Shown here piece by piece: positions 16,249 through 28,666 of a stretch of DNA of 64,000 bases. Source of the stretch: NORP240 sp046047495 (GTDB lineage: Bacteria > Pseudomonadota > Gammaproteobacteria > Pseudomonadales > Pseudohongiellaceae); contig JBJOHV010000055.1 of assembly GCA_046047495.1 (NCBI GenBank), positions 14,959 to 78,958 of the forward strand, in the 5' to 3' direction. The position numbers and the translations under genes are program-made. A model generated the notes under the pieces. The model was given only the letters and a program-made list of their open reading frames with translations. It did not search any database and was not told where the DNA came from. The stretch's first letter is position 1, and every line of letters begins with the position of its first letter.

Positions 16249-17403
16249 ATGGACCAGTTCAGCGAGATCAGACCCTACCAGGATCACGAAATCCGTCCGG
16301 TCCTCGACAGGTTGCTCAATAATCCTGAGTTTCTTCGCAGCATCGCCAGCTTTTCCCACCCGCGCCTGACCCGCATGCTGCCGGCCCTTGTCATCATGCT
16401 GGCAAAAAGGCGCCTGACGGCACAGTTAAAGGATGTCAATAGCGTGTCCACCATGCAGGACGTCATTGCCGTCTACATGGACAAGATGATCAGGGACACC
16501 ACCGACGGCCTCACCCACTCCGGTCTCGAGAATATCAATCCCGACACCAATTACGTGTTCATCAGCAATCACCGTGACATCGCCATGGATCCGGCCTTCG
16601 TCAACTATGTGTTGTATCACGGGGGCTTCACCACCCTGCAGATCGCCATCGGCGACAACCTGCTCAAGAAACCGTTCGTCACCGATCTCATGCGGCTCAA
16701 CAAGAGCTTCATCGTGCGCCGCTCCCTCAAGGGCAGGGAACTGCTGAAGGCCCTGGACCTGTTGTCGGAGTACATCCACTACTGCATCGATCACGACCAC
16801 AATGTATGGATAGCCCAGCGTGAAGGTCGCGCCAAGGACGGGGTGGACAAGACCGACCCGGCTCTGATCAAGATGCTGTCGCGGGGCCGGCGCAGCCTGC
16901 CGTTCGGCCAGAGCATAGACGGCCTGCACGTGGTGCCGGTGGCCATCTCCTATGAATATGACGCCTGTGATGTATTGAAGGCGGAGGAACTCTACCAGGT
17001 GGAGACCACCGGCAAATTCGTCAAGACCGAAGGCAGCGACATCAACAGCATCGTCACCGGCATCACCGGCTACAAGGGTCGGGTGCATGTGGCCATCGGC
17101 AAGCGACTGGGGGATCAATACCATCCGGTCAGCGATGATCCCGATGTGGTGGCCGCCAAGATCGACGAGCAGATCGTGGAGAACTATCTGCTGCACGACA
17201 GCAACTTCATCGCCCTGGAGATGTTACGGGAGCGAAATCTGGTGAAGGTTCCGCCTCTGGCCTCAGAGGTTCACAAACGGGACATCAGCAGCGGCAAGCG
17301 TCAGGAGTTTGCTCAGCGGGTGGCGGGTGTGGACGAGCGCCTGCACAAGCACCTGCTCAGCATGTATGCCAATCCGGTGATCACCCGCTACCGACTGCTA
17401 TAG
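16249..17403 (+). CDS. Acyltransferase of the PlsB/PlsC superfamily
   Basis: The 384-residue protein has the acyltransferase block FISNHRDIAMDPAFVNYVL near residue 100 and a second block WIAQREGRAKDGVDKTDP near 187, corresponding to motifs I and III of glycerolipid acyltransferases. Motif I is normally NH-x4-D; here five residues lie between the His and the second Asp (HRDIAMD). LPALVIMLAKRR near the N-terminus could touch the membrane, but no long transmembrane helix is evident. The substrate may be a lysophospholipid or another acyl acceptor. It stands alone behind its own predicted promoter. Confidence 0.82.
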   Translation: MDQFSEIRPYQDHEIRPVLDRLLNNPEFLRSIASFSHPRLTRMLPALVIMLAKRRLTAQLKDVNSVSTMQDVIAVYMDKMIRDTTDGLTHSGLENINPDTNYVFISNHRDIAMDPAFVNYVLYHGGFTTLQIAIGDNLLKKPFVTDLMRLNKSFIVRRSLKGRELLKALDLLSEYIHYCIDHDHNVWIAQREGRAKDGVDKTDPALIKMLSRGRRSLPFGQSIDGLHVVPVAISYEYDACDVLKAEELYQVETTGKFVKTEGSDINSIVTGITGYKGRVHVAIGKRLGDQYHPVSDDPDVVAAKIDEQIVENYLLHDSNFIALEMLRERNLVKVPPLASEVHKRDISSGKRQEFAQRVAGVDERLHKHLLSMYANPVITRYRLL

Positions 17404-17439
17404 GCTGCAATGCCGGCGGGACAGGCGGGCGGTGAAGGC

Positions 17440-20046
17440 TCAGGCCAGTTTGGCGATGGCGTTGTCGAGGCGCTGCTGCAGTTGCTGGCGTACCGTCGGG
17501 GCCAGCGGGCCCATGCACATCAGTTTCAGCAGGCTGTCGCGGGCCAGCTTGAGGTTGTCTTCCGCGGACTGCTGCAGTCGACCGAAGGCGCTCTGCAGTT
17601 GGGACAGCTGCTGTTGCATGCGCCGGGACTGATCTTCCGCGGGCGATTCCAGCCCGGCCTTGATTTCCACGTCAATGCACAGAGTGCGGGCCTGGGCTTC
17701 CGTATCCGCCTGCAGGCGGTCGAAAGCCTGTCTGCTGGTGAGGCTGCGCAGACTGGCCCAGCGCTGTTCCAGCAGCGGATCGAAATCCTTGTGACCGGCT
17801 CCCAGGGCTTCCCAGGCACTCATGTCAACCGCCGCCACGACTGCCTGCAGTTGCTGATCATCGGTGCAGGCCAGCAGGGCGTTTTCCAGGGACTGACAAA
17901 ACTCCACCCGGGCCGCGAGGGCCTGTTGCACCTGCAGGACTTTTTTGTCCGGCAGACGCTTGAGGCGCGCCTCGATGCGGCGCACGCTGTCATAGAACTG
18001 ATCCTGCAGGGTCTTGCGTTCCTTCTTGATGCGGGCATCCAGGGCGTCGCGGAAATCCCGCTGCAGCGACTTGAACGTGTTGTGGGCGGCGCGCAATTCC
18101 TCGTCCGGCAACTGGGCGATGCCGTCCAGCTCGCCGATGATGGCCTTGCAGCGGCTGAGGGCCTGCTCGATGACAGAGTGGGCATCCCGTTTGCGTTCAT
18201 CCCGCTTCTGGAAGATGGCGTCACAGGCGGCGCGGAAGGTCTCCCACAGCTTGCGGTCATCCTTGAAAGAGCCTGGCCCGATGGCTTTCCATTGGGCCTG
18301 CAGGGCGCGGGCTTCGTTCATGGCCGCCTGGTTGTCCTCCAGTGACACCAGTTCCTGGGCACGGGCCACCAGGGCCTGTTTCTGTTCCAGGTTGACACTC
18401 AGGGTACCGCGGCGTAACTGGCGGAACTCATCCATGACGGCGTAGAAGCGCTTCTGCAGTTTCTTTATCTTGCTCTGCTCCACGGGGGCATGCAGCTTCC
18501 AGTCATCCTTGGCCTTGCTCTCGATGCGGTTCAGCTCACCCACGTTGATGGCGTTTCTGTCCAGTTCCGCCAGCCAGGCTTCCAGCTGTTCGCAAATCAA
18601 CACTCTCTGGCGGTAATTTTCCGCCATCTGCTGCTTCTGTTGCTTGAAGTATTCCTTGCAGGGTTCATAGGCACGGTCGGACAGGGTCTTGAAAGCCTGC
18701 CACAGCTCTTCATTCTGGGCGGTGCGACCCAGGGCCTTCCATTCCAGGTGCATGGCATTGATCTGGCGGGCCCGTTCCGGCGGGTGCGAGTCGGTCGCCA
18801 GCAGCTGCTCCATGCGCTGGATGATTTCCTTTTTCTTTTCCGTGGCGGCGAAGTTTTTCCAGTCTTTCAGTTCATTGATGCGGGGGCGGAACTCCGCCAG
18901 CTGCTTTTTCAGCTCCTTGCTCAGCTTGCCACCCAGATTCTTCAGCTTGCCCTGCAGGCGATCCCAGGTCTGCATGGCATCGGTGGATTGTCCCGCTTCA
19001 AGGGCCTGCCTGAGTTCAGCCAGCAGGGCCACGCCGGCATCGAACAACTGCTGTTGATAGACCCGGTTCTGCTCGAACAGGGCGTTGCCCTGGGTCTGCA
19101 GATCCTTCAGCTCCTTGAACACGCCTTCCGGCGGCAGGGCCTTGGGCCACTGGATGACCAGCACCAGGTCCCTCATCGCCTGCAGCAGCTGATTGAGGCG
19201 GGGTGTGTCCTTGTGGCTGACTGCCGCCAGTTCGGTCCTGAAACCGGCGATCATGGCCTGCTGTTCAGGGGTGATTTCAGGTGCAACGGGTGGAACTGCA
19301 GGTTCAGCGGTAGTGACGGGTTCGGCGACGGCGGCGGGCTCGGTTTGCTCCGGTTGCCCGCCCGGTTCCTCTGGTGCAACTTCGCTTGCCTGTGTGGGAG
19401 CAACGGCAGCCGCAGTGGCTTCAGGCTGGGCTTCATCAGCGGGGTCTGCGGCCGGAGGGGTGTCTGTGCCGAGTTCGGCCAGGCGCTGATCCAGCAGTTT
19501 GAATACGGATTTGTCGCTGCCCGCCACTTTGTCCCGCAGGTCTGCCATCAATTCGGGATCGGACAGTTTGGCGGCCGCCTGTTTGCGCACATGGGCGCTG
19601 GCCGCGAACAGTGCCAGGTCCGCCAGCTCCTGATTGTCGTCGATGCGATGCAGGGCGGTGTCACCGGTAGCCTTGTGCTTGGTCAGTAGCGCCACCTGTT
19701 TGACGCTGCGGCCATCCAGCCCGCCGATCAGGGCAAGGCGTTGTTCCTCGGGCATGGCGGATTCCCGTGCGCCGGCCAGCACCCGGTGGACCTGCAGGGT
19801 GGCTGCCTCCTGCACATTGGGGCTGCCGGTGGATTGCAGGGCACCCAGGATGCCCAGGTCCAGCAGACCCTCCACGGCCGCGCAACGAACCTCATCCAGC
19901 GGATCATCGTTGGCGATCGACGTGAGCAGTGTCTGGCTTTGCTCCGGTGTCTTGGCGAGTTCCTGCACTGCGCGGATGCGAACATCGGGATCGTCATCGT
20001 GCCAGCGGCTGCTGAGGGATTCGTCGGAGCTGGATTCTGAGAGCAT
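17440..20046 (-). CDS. DUF349-domain protein with N-terminal HEAT-like repeats
   Basis: The 868-residue cytoplasmic protein begins with HEAT-like helices (DPDVRIRAVQELAKTPEQ, then DPLDEVRCAAVEGLLDLG). A Pro/Ala/Glu-rich low-complexity linker follows at about 200-260. After it come repeated charged helical modules with W-K spacing typical of DUF349 (for example LHLEWKALG-like MHLEWKALGRTAQNEELWQ and LQAQWKAIGPGSFKDDRKLW). Long coiled coil is likely throughout. The molecular role of DUF349 proteins is not established. It is divergent from dinG. Confidence 0.85.
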   Translation of the reverse strand: MLSESSSDESLSSRWHDDDPDVRIRAVQELAKTPEQSQTLLTSIANDDPLDEVRCAAVEGLLDLGILGALQSTGSPNVQEAATLQVHRVLAGARESAMPEEQRLALIGGLDGRSVKQVALLTKHKATGDTALHRIDDNQELADLALFAASAHVRKQAAAKLSDPELMADLRDKVAGSDKSVFKLLDQRLAELGTDTPPAADPADEAQPEATAAAVAPTQASEVAPEEPGGQPEQTEPAAVAEPVTTAEPAVPPVAPEITPEQQAMIAGFRTELAAVSHKDTPRLNQLLQAMRDLVLVIQWPKALPPEGVFKELKDLQTQGNALFEQNRVYQQQLFDAGVALLAELRQALEAGQSTDAMQTWDRLQGKLKNLGGKLSKELKKQLAEFRPRINELKDWKNFAATEKKKEIIQRMEQLLATDSHPPERARQINAMHLEWKALGRTAQNEELWQAFKTLSDRAYEPCKEYFKQQKQQMAENYRQRVLICEQLEAWLAELDRNAINVGELNRIESKAKDDWKLHAPVEQSKIKKLQKRFYAVMDEFRQLRRGTLSVNLEQKQALVARAQELVSLEDNQAAMNEARALQAQWKAIGPGSFKDDRKLWETFRAACDAIFQKRDERKRDAHSVIEQALSRCKAIIGELDGIAQLPDEELRAAHNTFKSLQRDFRDALDARIKKERKTLQDQFYDSVRRIEARLKRLPDKKVLQVQQALAARVEFCQSLENALLACTDDQQLQAVVAAVDMSAWEALGAGHKDFDPLLEQRWASLRSLTSRQAFDRLQADTEAQARTLCIDVEIKAGLESPAEDQSRRMQQQLSQLQSAFGRLQQSAEDNLKLARDSLLKLMCMGPLAPTVRQQLQQRLDNAIAKLA

Positions 20047-20252
20047 GGTGTGTTCTGGTGAGCATCACGGGTGAGCGGCGCTCACCTTGGCGGGCAAGTT
20101 TAACAGAAGTTATTTCGCCGTTGACAGCATGGCGGTCACCTGCGGGGCATTTATGTGCAATCCGGTGAGTCCCGCGGATGCGATGCTATACTTTGCGCGC
20201 CTGGCAATCCCCATTGCCCCCACACATCCCCCATGTTTCAGATCATGACACC

Positions 20253-22412
20253 ATGTTGAGCGATGACGTCAAACAGACCATCCAGTCGGCTTATCGCCAG
20301 CTGCTGGATCGCTACGGCTTCACGCCGCGGGCCGGGCAGCGTCTGATGATTGCCGAAATTGCCCGGCAGCTTGCCGTGCTGGCTGCCGAGGACGGGCCGT
20401 CTCCCGGGGAAGGCCCTCTTTGCGTGATAGAGGCAGGGACCGGTACCGGCAAGACCATGGCCTATCTGCTGGCGGTTCTGCCCTTGGCCCAGGCCCTCAA
20501 ACGCAAGGTGGTGCTGACCACCGCCACCGTTGCCCTGCAGGAGCAGGTGGTGTTGAAGGACATTCCGGATTTGCTGGCGGGCTGCGACCTGTCCTTCACC
20601 TTCGCCATGGCCAAGGGGCGGGGCCGCTACCTGTGCCTGTCCCGGCTGGACAGCGTGTTGCGCTCCAATGACAGCCTGGACGCGATGCTGGATCTCTACG
20701 GCGAGGATCTGGAGCGCCCCGATGAAGGCAGTCGCAAGCTGTATCAGCAGATGCTGGATGCCATCAGCGCCGGACAATGGCAGGGCGATCGTGATGACTG
20801 GCAGGAACCGGTGGCAGATTCCCAGTGGCGCCCCGTGACCGTCGATAACGCCCAGTGTATGGGAGCCAGGTGTGCATATTTTTCCCAGTGCTTCTTCTTT
20901 CGCGCACGGGAAAATATCAGCAAGGTCGACTGCGTGGTCAGCAATCATGATCTGTTGCTGGCGGACCTGGCACTGGGCGGTGGCGTCATACTGCCCAGCC
21001 CGGAGGACACGATCTATATCATTGACGAGGCCCACCACCTGCCGCTAAAGAGCAACAACCACTTCTCATCCTTCACCCGCCTGAAAGGCAGCATGGGATG
21101 GCTGCAGCAGTGCGACAAGGCATTGCAGCGACTGGCAGCGGAAACCCCGCTGCGGGATGCCGTGAGTATTGGCGAGGTGCAGCCATCATTGGCTGAGCTG
21201 CTGGCTTCCCTGCAGGAGGATCTGCAGCAGGCCTGGTTGACTGCGGATGAAATCCTCACCTCGGCGCCACAACTGGAAAGTTATGGCAATCGCAGCCAGT
21301 ATGCCTTCAAGCTGGGCGTGGTGCCGGAGCCTCTGCAGAATCTGGCGGGCGCCCTGGAATCCCGCTTCGACCGTCTGACGTCGGGTCTGCAGTCACTCCT
21401 GGAGGAACTGAAGGAACTGGTGGATGATGCCCCGGAGCTGGTGATGCGCAGCCAGGCGGAGCAGTGGTTTCCGCTGTTGGGCAGTTTCGCGGCCCGGTCC
21501 GAGGGCAGTCTGAAGTTGTGGCGCAGTTTTGCCCGCCCGGATGCCGCCGACCTGGCCCCCAATGCCCGCTGGCTGACCCTCAGTGAATTCAACGACAATC
21601 ATGACATCGCCCTCGCTTCCAGCCCGGTGCTGGCGGATCACAACCTGCGACAGGCGCTGTGGGACAACTGTGCGGGGGCGGTGCTGACCTCCGCCACCCT
21701 GGCGGCCCTGGGCAACTTCGACATGCTGGCCATGCGCAGCGGCCTGCCGGAACGCACCCGCTATCTGAGCATTCCCAGTCCTTTCGATTTTCCCAACAAA
21801 GCCCGCCTGGTGGTGCCCCGCCTGGATTGCGATCCCGGTGACAGCCAACGTCACACGGCGCTGATCGTCAAGGCCCTGCCGGAGCTGGTCGGGCCGGATG
21901 AGGCGGCGCTCATGCTGTTTTCCAGCCGACGCCAGATGCAGGATGTGATGGAGGGTCTGCCGTCAGAGTGGCGTGACCGCATCCTGTGCCAGGATGACTA
22001 TCAGAAATCCCAGTTGTTGAAATACCACCGCCAGCGGGTGGACAAGGGTGAGGGCAGTGTGATCTTTGGTCTGGCCAGTTTTGCCGAAGGGGTGGATCTG
22101 CCCGGCAAATACTGCACACACGTACTGATTGCCAAGATACCGTTTGCGGTACCCAATGATCCGGTGGAGATGACCCTGTCCGACTGGGTGACCCAGCAGG
22201 GACGCAATCCTTTCATGACCCTGGCGGTGCCGGAGGCAGCGTTCAAGCTGGTGCAGGCCTGTGGAAGACTGCTGCGCAATGAACAGGATGCCGGCACCAT
22301 CACCCTGTTCGACGAGCGTATCGTCAATAAATTTTACGGCCAGTCGATCCTGGCATCCCTGCCGCCTTACCGACGCGAAATCTTCCAGCAGCGGATCCGC
22401 CTGGAGGAGTGA
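20253..22412 (+). CDS. dinG: ATP-dependent DNA helicase DinG
   Basis: DinG is a superfamily 2, XPD-like 5'-3' helicase with a 4Fe-4S cluster that unwinds R-loops and forked DNA. The product has Walker A EAGTGTGKT at residues 60-68 and the DEAH box D258-H261. Cysteines between them (C128 and the cluster in QCMGARCAYFSQC) suit the Fe-S domain. Late helicase motifs include GLASFAEGVDLPG and QACGRLLRNEQD. ATG 20253 (MLSDDVKQTIQSAYRQLL, 719 residues) is preferred to an upstream in-frame start at 20178, as it matches the DinG N-terminus. Confidence 0.95.
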   Translation: MLSDDVKQTIQSAYRQLLDRYGFTPRAGQRLMIAEIARQLAVLAAEDGPSPGEGPLCVIEAGTGTGKTMAYLLAVLPLAQALKRKVVLTTATVALQEQVVLKDIPDLLAGCDLSFTFAMAKGRGRYLCLSRLDSVLRSNDSLDAMLDLYGEDLERPDEGSRKLYQQMLDAISAGQWQGDRDDWQEPVADSQWRPVTVDNAQCMGARCAYFSQCFFFRARENISKVDCVVSNHDLLLADLALGGGVILPSPEDTIYIIDEAHHLPLKSNNHFSSFTRLKGSMGWLQQCDKALQRLAAETPLRDAVSIGEVQPSLAELLASLQEDLQQAWLTADEILTSAPQLESYGNRSQYAFKLGVVPEPLQNLAGALESRFDRLTSGLQSLLEELKELVDDAPELVMRSQAEQWFPLLGSFAARSEGSLKLWRSFARPDAADLAPNARWLTLSEFNDNHDIALASSPVLADHNLRQALWDNCAGAVLTSATLAALGNFDMLAMRSGLPERTRYLSIPSPFDFPNKARLVVPRLDCDPGDSQRHTALIVKALPELVGPDEAALMLFSSRRQMQDVMEGLPSEWRDRILCQDDYQKSQLLKYHRQRVDKGEGSVIFGLASFAEGVDLPGKYCTHVLIAKIPFAVPNDPVEMTLSDWVTQQGRNPFMTLAVPEAAFKLVQACGRLLRNEQDAGTITLFDERIVNKFYGQSILASLPPYRREIFQQRIRLEE

Positions 22413-22427
22413 TGACCGGCCGCTGTC

Positions 22428-23288
22428 TCAGCGGCTGCGAATGCTGAATATGAGGGTGCTCTGCCGGTCGTCCGTCAGGGGGTCCATGGCAAAGCGATTG
22501 ATCCTGTCCACCACGTCCATGCCGTCCACCACCCGGCCGATGACCGTATGGCGGCCGTCCAGCCAGGGAGCCGTCGATGTGGCAATGAAGAACTCCGGCC
22601 CGTTGCTGTTGGGGCCCTGGTTGGCCAGGGCCATGATGCCCCGCTCGATGGGGCGGGATATCAGGGTCGGGTCGTAGCGGTAACCGAGATTCTCGTAGGC
22701 CTGTTGCAAGGTCATCTGACGCAGCGCCGCAGCCACCTCGAACTGGCGTGAGCGCAGTTCGTCATTCTCATCGATGCCCATGCGCCGGTATAACGGTTGT
22801 AACAGGGTTTGCTCCAGGTCCTGCCGGGTGCCGACATTGAGCAGGGGGCTGAGCCGGTTGTCATCGCTGAACACGAAACGGGTATCCAGGCCCAGCATGG
22901 CCCCATTGATTTCGTCCGGCAGCATCTCGGCCGGTGCCCCCAGGGGGTGCTTGGCGGGGCTGCCGGTCTGGATCAGCAGGCCGGGGATGACCCGGTGAAA
23001 ACGCATGCCATCGAAATACCGGGGATTGTAACTGGCACCCGATGCGGGGTCGGTGAAGGTGACGCGACCTTCCGCCAGATCCACGAAACGGGCCACGTTG
23101 CGGGGAGCTTCCGCCGGCAGCATTTCCACGAAGATATCCCCCTGGGTGGTGGCGATATGCAGCAGCGGATGGGTGCTGTCCTCCATGGCGGCGCGGGCGG
23201 CGGCTTCGTCGGCCATGGCGGCAGATGACAGCCAGCCGCTGGCCAGCAATACGAGCAATCCTGAGCAGATGAGTCGAGCGGCTTGCAT
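22428..23288 (-). CDS. Periplasmic cyclophilin-type peptidyl-prolyl isomerase
   Basis: I choose ATG 23288 (286 residues), where a signal peptide begins (MQAARLICSGLLVLLASGWL, cleavage after SSAAMA). The cyclophilin fold follows: HIATTQGDIFVEMLPAEAPR, FDGMRFHRVIPGLLIQTGS and, late, GPEFFIATSTAPWLDGRHTV with GRVVDGMDVVDRI. An insertion of about 80 residues between the FHRVI block and the later blocks carries Arg/Gln/Leu-rich helices. The insertion makes it longer than PpiA. It should assist folding in the periplasm. Upstream is an 11-bp tandem repeat. Confidence 0.9.
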   Translation of the reverse strand: MQAARLICSGLLVLLASGWLSSAAMADEAAARAAMEDSTHPLLHIATTQGDIFVEMLPAEAPRNVARFVDLAEGRVTFTDPASGASYNPRYFDGMRFHRVIPGLLIQTGSPAKHPLGAPAEMLPDEINGAMLGLDTRFVFSDDNRLSPLLNVGTRQDLEQTLLQPLYRRMGIDENDELRSRQFEVAAALRQMTLQQAYENLGYRYDPTLISRPIERGIMALANQGPNSNGPEFFIATSTAPWLDGRHTVIGRVVDGMDVVDRINRFAMDPLTDDRQSTLIFSIRSR

Positions 23289-23358
23289 GGGGGATCCGTG
23301 GCGGAGGAGTGGAAATTTTCCAGCATCCTGCTTCGCGGTGCAACCGCGATACTTTTCA

Positions 23359-23403
23359 ATCCATCTCCCCATCCCATCTCCATCACATCTCCATCCCATC
23401 TCC
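23359..23403. repeat. 11-bp tandem repeat
   Basis: Units ATCCCATCTCC (23371-23381), ATCACATCTCC (23382-23392) and ATCCCATCTCC (23393-23403) are in tandem, with a degenerate fourth unit at 23359-23370. It lies in the 130-base gap upstream of the isomerase gene. Confidence 0.85.
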
Positions 23404-23418
23404 GATCCCGTTTGCCGC

Positions 23419-23997
23419 TCAGCCCGACTGGCTGGCTGCCAGGGCAAGATCCTCCGGCGTGTCGATGTCATACAGCACGGCGGCGTCATCCACCTCCATC
23501 TCGATGACTGCCGCGCGGTGGGTGCGCAACACCTGTCGGCCACCCTGGTCACCGCTGAGGGCAGCCAATTCCCCGAAATAATCGCGGCCAAACCCGGCCG
23601 GATTGCCCAGGCGTTCACGGAAGCGGGGCACCACGATGGTGTGTGAGGTGAGGCGCCGGGCCAGGGCCTGGTAGGTGTCGGGGCGGATGTAGGGCATGTC
23701 CGCCAGGCACACCAGGCAGCCCTGCCAGTCCCGCTGACCGATGACATGAGCGATGCCGAAAGCCAGGCTGGCACCCATGCCCTGTTCGGCATCGTCGAAA
23801 CAGATGACTTCCGCGGCCGTGGCGGGGAGCAGGGGCTGCAGATCGGGGCGGGTGACCACGATGACTTCGGGGATGGCGGCGCACAACTGGCGCAGGGTGC
23901 GCTGAAATACCGTGTCACCGTCCGGCAGTTCGGCACAGAGTTTGACGCTGCCGAATCGGTTGGAGAATCCGGCGGCCAGCACCAGGGCGCCTGTCAT
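23419..23997 (-). CDS. MobA/MocA-like nucleotidyltransferase
   Basis: With start at ATG 23997 (192 residues) the protein opens with the nucleotide-binding loop MTGALVLAAGFSNRFGSVKL, the LAAG-x-S-x-R(F/M)G-x-x-K pattern. It continues with VICFDDAEQGMGASLAFGIA and CLADMPYIRPDTY. MocA-type enzymes add CMP to molybdopterin, and this would suit the XdhC gene at 8851. A GTP- or UTP-using relative is possible. An upstream in-frame ATG at 24045 would overlap the previous gene by 47 bases, while 23997 leaves a 1-base gap (TGATATG), suggesting coupling. Confidence 0.82.
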   Translation of the reverse strand: MTGALVLAAGFSNRFGSVKLCAELPDGDTVFQRTLRQLCAAIPEVIVVTRPDLQPLLPATAAEVICFDDAEQGMGASLAFGIAHVIGQRDWQGCLVCLADMPYIRPDTYQALARRLTSHTIVVPRFRERLGNPAGFGRDYFGELAALSGDQGGRQVLRTHRAAVIEMEVDDAAVLYDIDTPEDLALAASQSG

Positions 23998-23998
23998 A

Positions 23999-24352
23999 TC
24001 AGTGGAGGATCTTGTCGTCCTTCGGTTTGGGTTGGTCGGATTCATGCCGGGTTATCTCCACGATGAAGCTTTCTCGCGCTTCCTCGTGGTTCACCACCGG
24101 GCCGCGCTTGCCGGCAGTGGCAGGGGTGGTGACTTCAATCTCATCACACATGTCACCGGCTTCCTCGAGGGCAGCCAGTTCGACAGCGTCCGGGGCCTCG
24201 GCAGCTTCTGCCCTGCGCGCCTGGATCTGCTGGCTCAGATGCTGTCGCAGGCGATTGACCACGCTGGTCATCACCTCGATGGTCTGGCTCAACTGGTCAA
24301 GGGTGATCAGGGTGCGTTCCGGATCGTTTTCGGGTTGCTTGTTGTCACTCAT
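23999..24352 (-). CDS. Small acidic hypothetical protein downstream of nrdB
   Basis: The 117-residue product starts at ATG 24352, with CAGGAGC about 9 bases upstream; a start at 24376 lacks this. Residues 15-50 are helical (LSQTIEVMTSVVNRLRQHLS) and could form a coiled coil, followed by an acidic middle and the segment ESFIVEITRHESDQPKPKDD. There is no signal peptide. It follows nrdB by 33 bases on the same strand and may be co-transcribed with nrdAB. I do not recognise a family or function. Confidence 0.7.
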   Translation of the reverse strand: MSDNKQPENDPERTLITLDQLSQTIEVMTSVVNRLRQHLSQQIQARRAEAAEAPDAVELAALEEAGDMCDEIEVTTPATAGKRGPVVNHEEARESFIVEITRHESDQPKPKDDKILH

Positions 24353-24385
24353 AGGCTGCTCCTGATGCCACATCACCCACGGCTG

Positions 24386-25750
24386 TTAATCCCAGCTCAA
24401 TGCACCACCGGTCTGATACTCGATCACCCGGGTTTCGAAGAAATTCTTTTCCTTGCGCAGGTCCATGATTTCCGACATCCAGGGGAAGGGATTCTGCACG
24501 CCCTTGAACTGTTCCTTGAGGCCGATCTGCACCAGGCGACGGTTGGCGATGAACTGCAGGTACTCCTCCATCATGGCGGCATTCATGCCCAGCACGCCGC
24601 GGGGCATGGTGTCCCTGGCGTACTCGATTTCCAGCTGGGTGGCCTGCAGGATCATCTGGGTCACTTCCTCCTTGAACTTGTCAGTCCACAGGTGGGGGTT
24701 CTCCAGCTTGATCTGGTTGATCATGTCGATGCCGAAATTCAGGTGCATGGACTCATCCCGCAGGATGTACTGGAACTGCTCGGAGGTGCCGGTCATCTTG
24801 TTGCGGCGGCCCATGGACAGGATCTGGGTGAAGCCGCAGTAGAAGAAGATGCCTTCCAGGCAGCAGTAGAACGCCACCAGGTTGCGCAGCAGTTTCTGGT
24901 CATTCTCCGTGGTGCCGGTGCGGAATTCCGGATTGCTAAGATCCTGGGTGTATTTCAGACCCCAGGCCGCCTTCTTCGCCACCGAGGGAATCTCGTGGTA
25001 CATGTTGAAGATCTCACCTTCGTCCATGGCCAGGGATTCGATGCAGTATTGATAGGCGTGGGTATGGATCGCCTCCTCGAAGGCCTGACGCAGGATGTAC
25101 TGGCGGCATTCCGGGTTGGTGATCAGCCGGTAGATGGCCAGCACCAGATTGTTGGCCACCAGGGAGTCGGCAGTGGAGAAGAAGCCGAGACTGCGCTTGA
25201 CGATGGTGCGCTCGTCCTCCGTCAGGCCGCCATTGCCCTTCCACAGGGCTATGTCGGCGTTCATGTTGATTTCCTGGGGCATCCAGTGGTTGGCGCAACC
25301 GTCCAGGTATTTCTGCCAGGCCCAGTCGTATTTGAAAGGCACCAATTGGTTGAGGTCGGCGCGGCAATTGATCATGCGCTTGTCATCCACCGCCACCCGG
25401 GCGGCAGCACCTTCCAGTTCCTCGATGCCGGCCTGGATGTCCAGTTTTTCCAGATCGCTGATGGCCCGGGCCAGGGCCTCTTCGTTATTGGCCACATCCG
25501 CCTCGTCCAGCGTGCCGGCAGCACCGGCCTTCTCAACGGGCTTGGGCATGGCAGGCGCGGCCGGCTGCCGGGCCTCAGTGGATTGAGCGGCCTGCGTGGC
25601 TTTGGCAACAGCCAGTGCTGCGGTCGCGGCGGCAGGCATGACCTGCCGTGCGGCCGCTGGTTTGCTGGCTGCCACCGGTGTGACCTGCATGGCAGCCGCG
25701 GGCTTCAGCGGCGCGCTGTCATCTGTTTCGAAATCATCCCATGTAAGCAT
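24386..25750 (-). CDS. nrdB: Class Ia ribonucleotide reductase, beta (radical) subunit
   Basis: NrdB forms the di-iron tyrosyl radical that starts ribonucleotide reduction in NrdA. The block FEEAIHTHAY at 224-233 aligns with E. coli FSETIHSRSY, giving metal ligands E226 and H229 and radical Y233. Tyr rather than Phe argues for class Ia rather than Ic. At 454 residues it is longer than E. coli NrdB (376), because of an Ala/Pro-rich N-terminal stretch at about 10-80 that looks disordered. The C-terminus GGALSWD would bind NrdA. It lies 66 bases after nrdA. Confidence 0.96.
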   Translation of the reverse strand: MLTWDDFETDDSAPLKPAAAMQVTPVAASKPAAARQVMPAAATAALAVAKATQAAQSTEARQPAAPAMPKPVEKAGAAGTLDEADVANNEEALARAISDLEKLDIQAGIEELEGAAARVAVDDKRMINCRADLNQLVPFKYDWAWQKYLDGCANHWMPQEINMNADIALWKGNGGLTEDERTIVKRSLGFFSTADSLVANNLVLAIYRLITNPECRQYILRQAFEEAIHTHAYQYCIESLAMDEGEIFNMYHEIPSVAKKAAWGLKYTQDLSNPEFRTGTTENDQKLLRNLVAFYCCLEGIFFYCGFTQILSMGRRNKMTGTSEQFQYILRDESMHLNFGIDMINQIKLENPHLWTDKFKEEVTQMILQATQLEIEYARDTMPRGVLGMNAAMMEEYLQFIANRRLVQIGLKEQFKGVQNPFPWMSEIMDLRKEKNFFETRVIEYQTGGALSWD

Positions 25751-25816
25751 TGTTAAAACCCCTTGCTGATTCGTGGTGCGCGGCAGCGAGCCGCGGCACC
25801 GTGTGTTGGCTTCCCG

Positions 25817-28666
<2,850 letters not shown>

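Noticed and set aside
23912..25756. 614-codon open frame opposite nrdB and its neighbours
   Set aside because: It is a shadow of well-supported minus-strand genes and has no domain signature.
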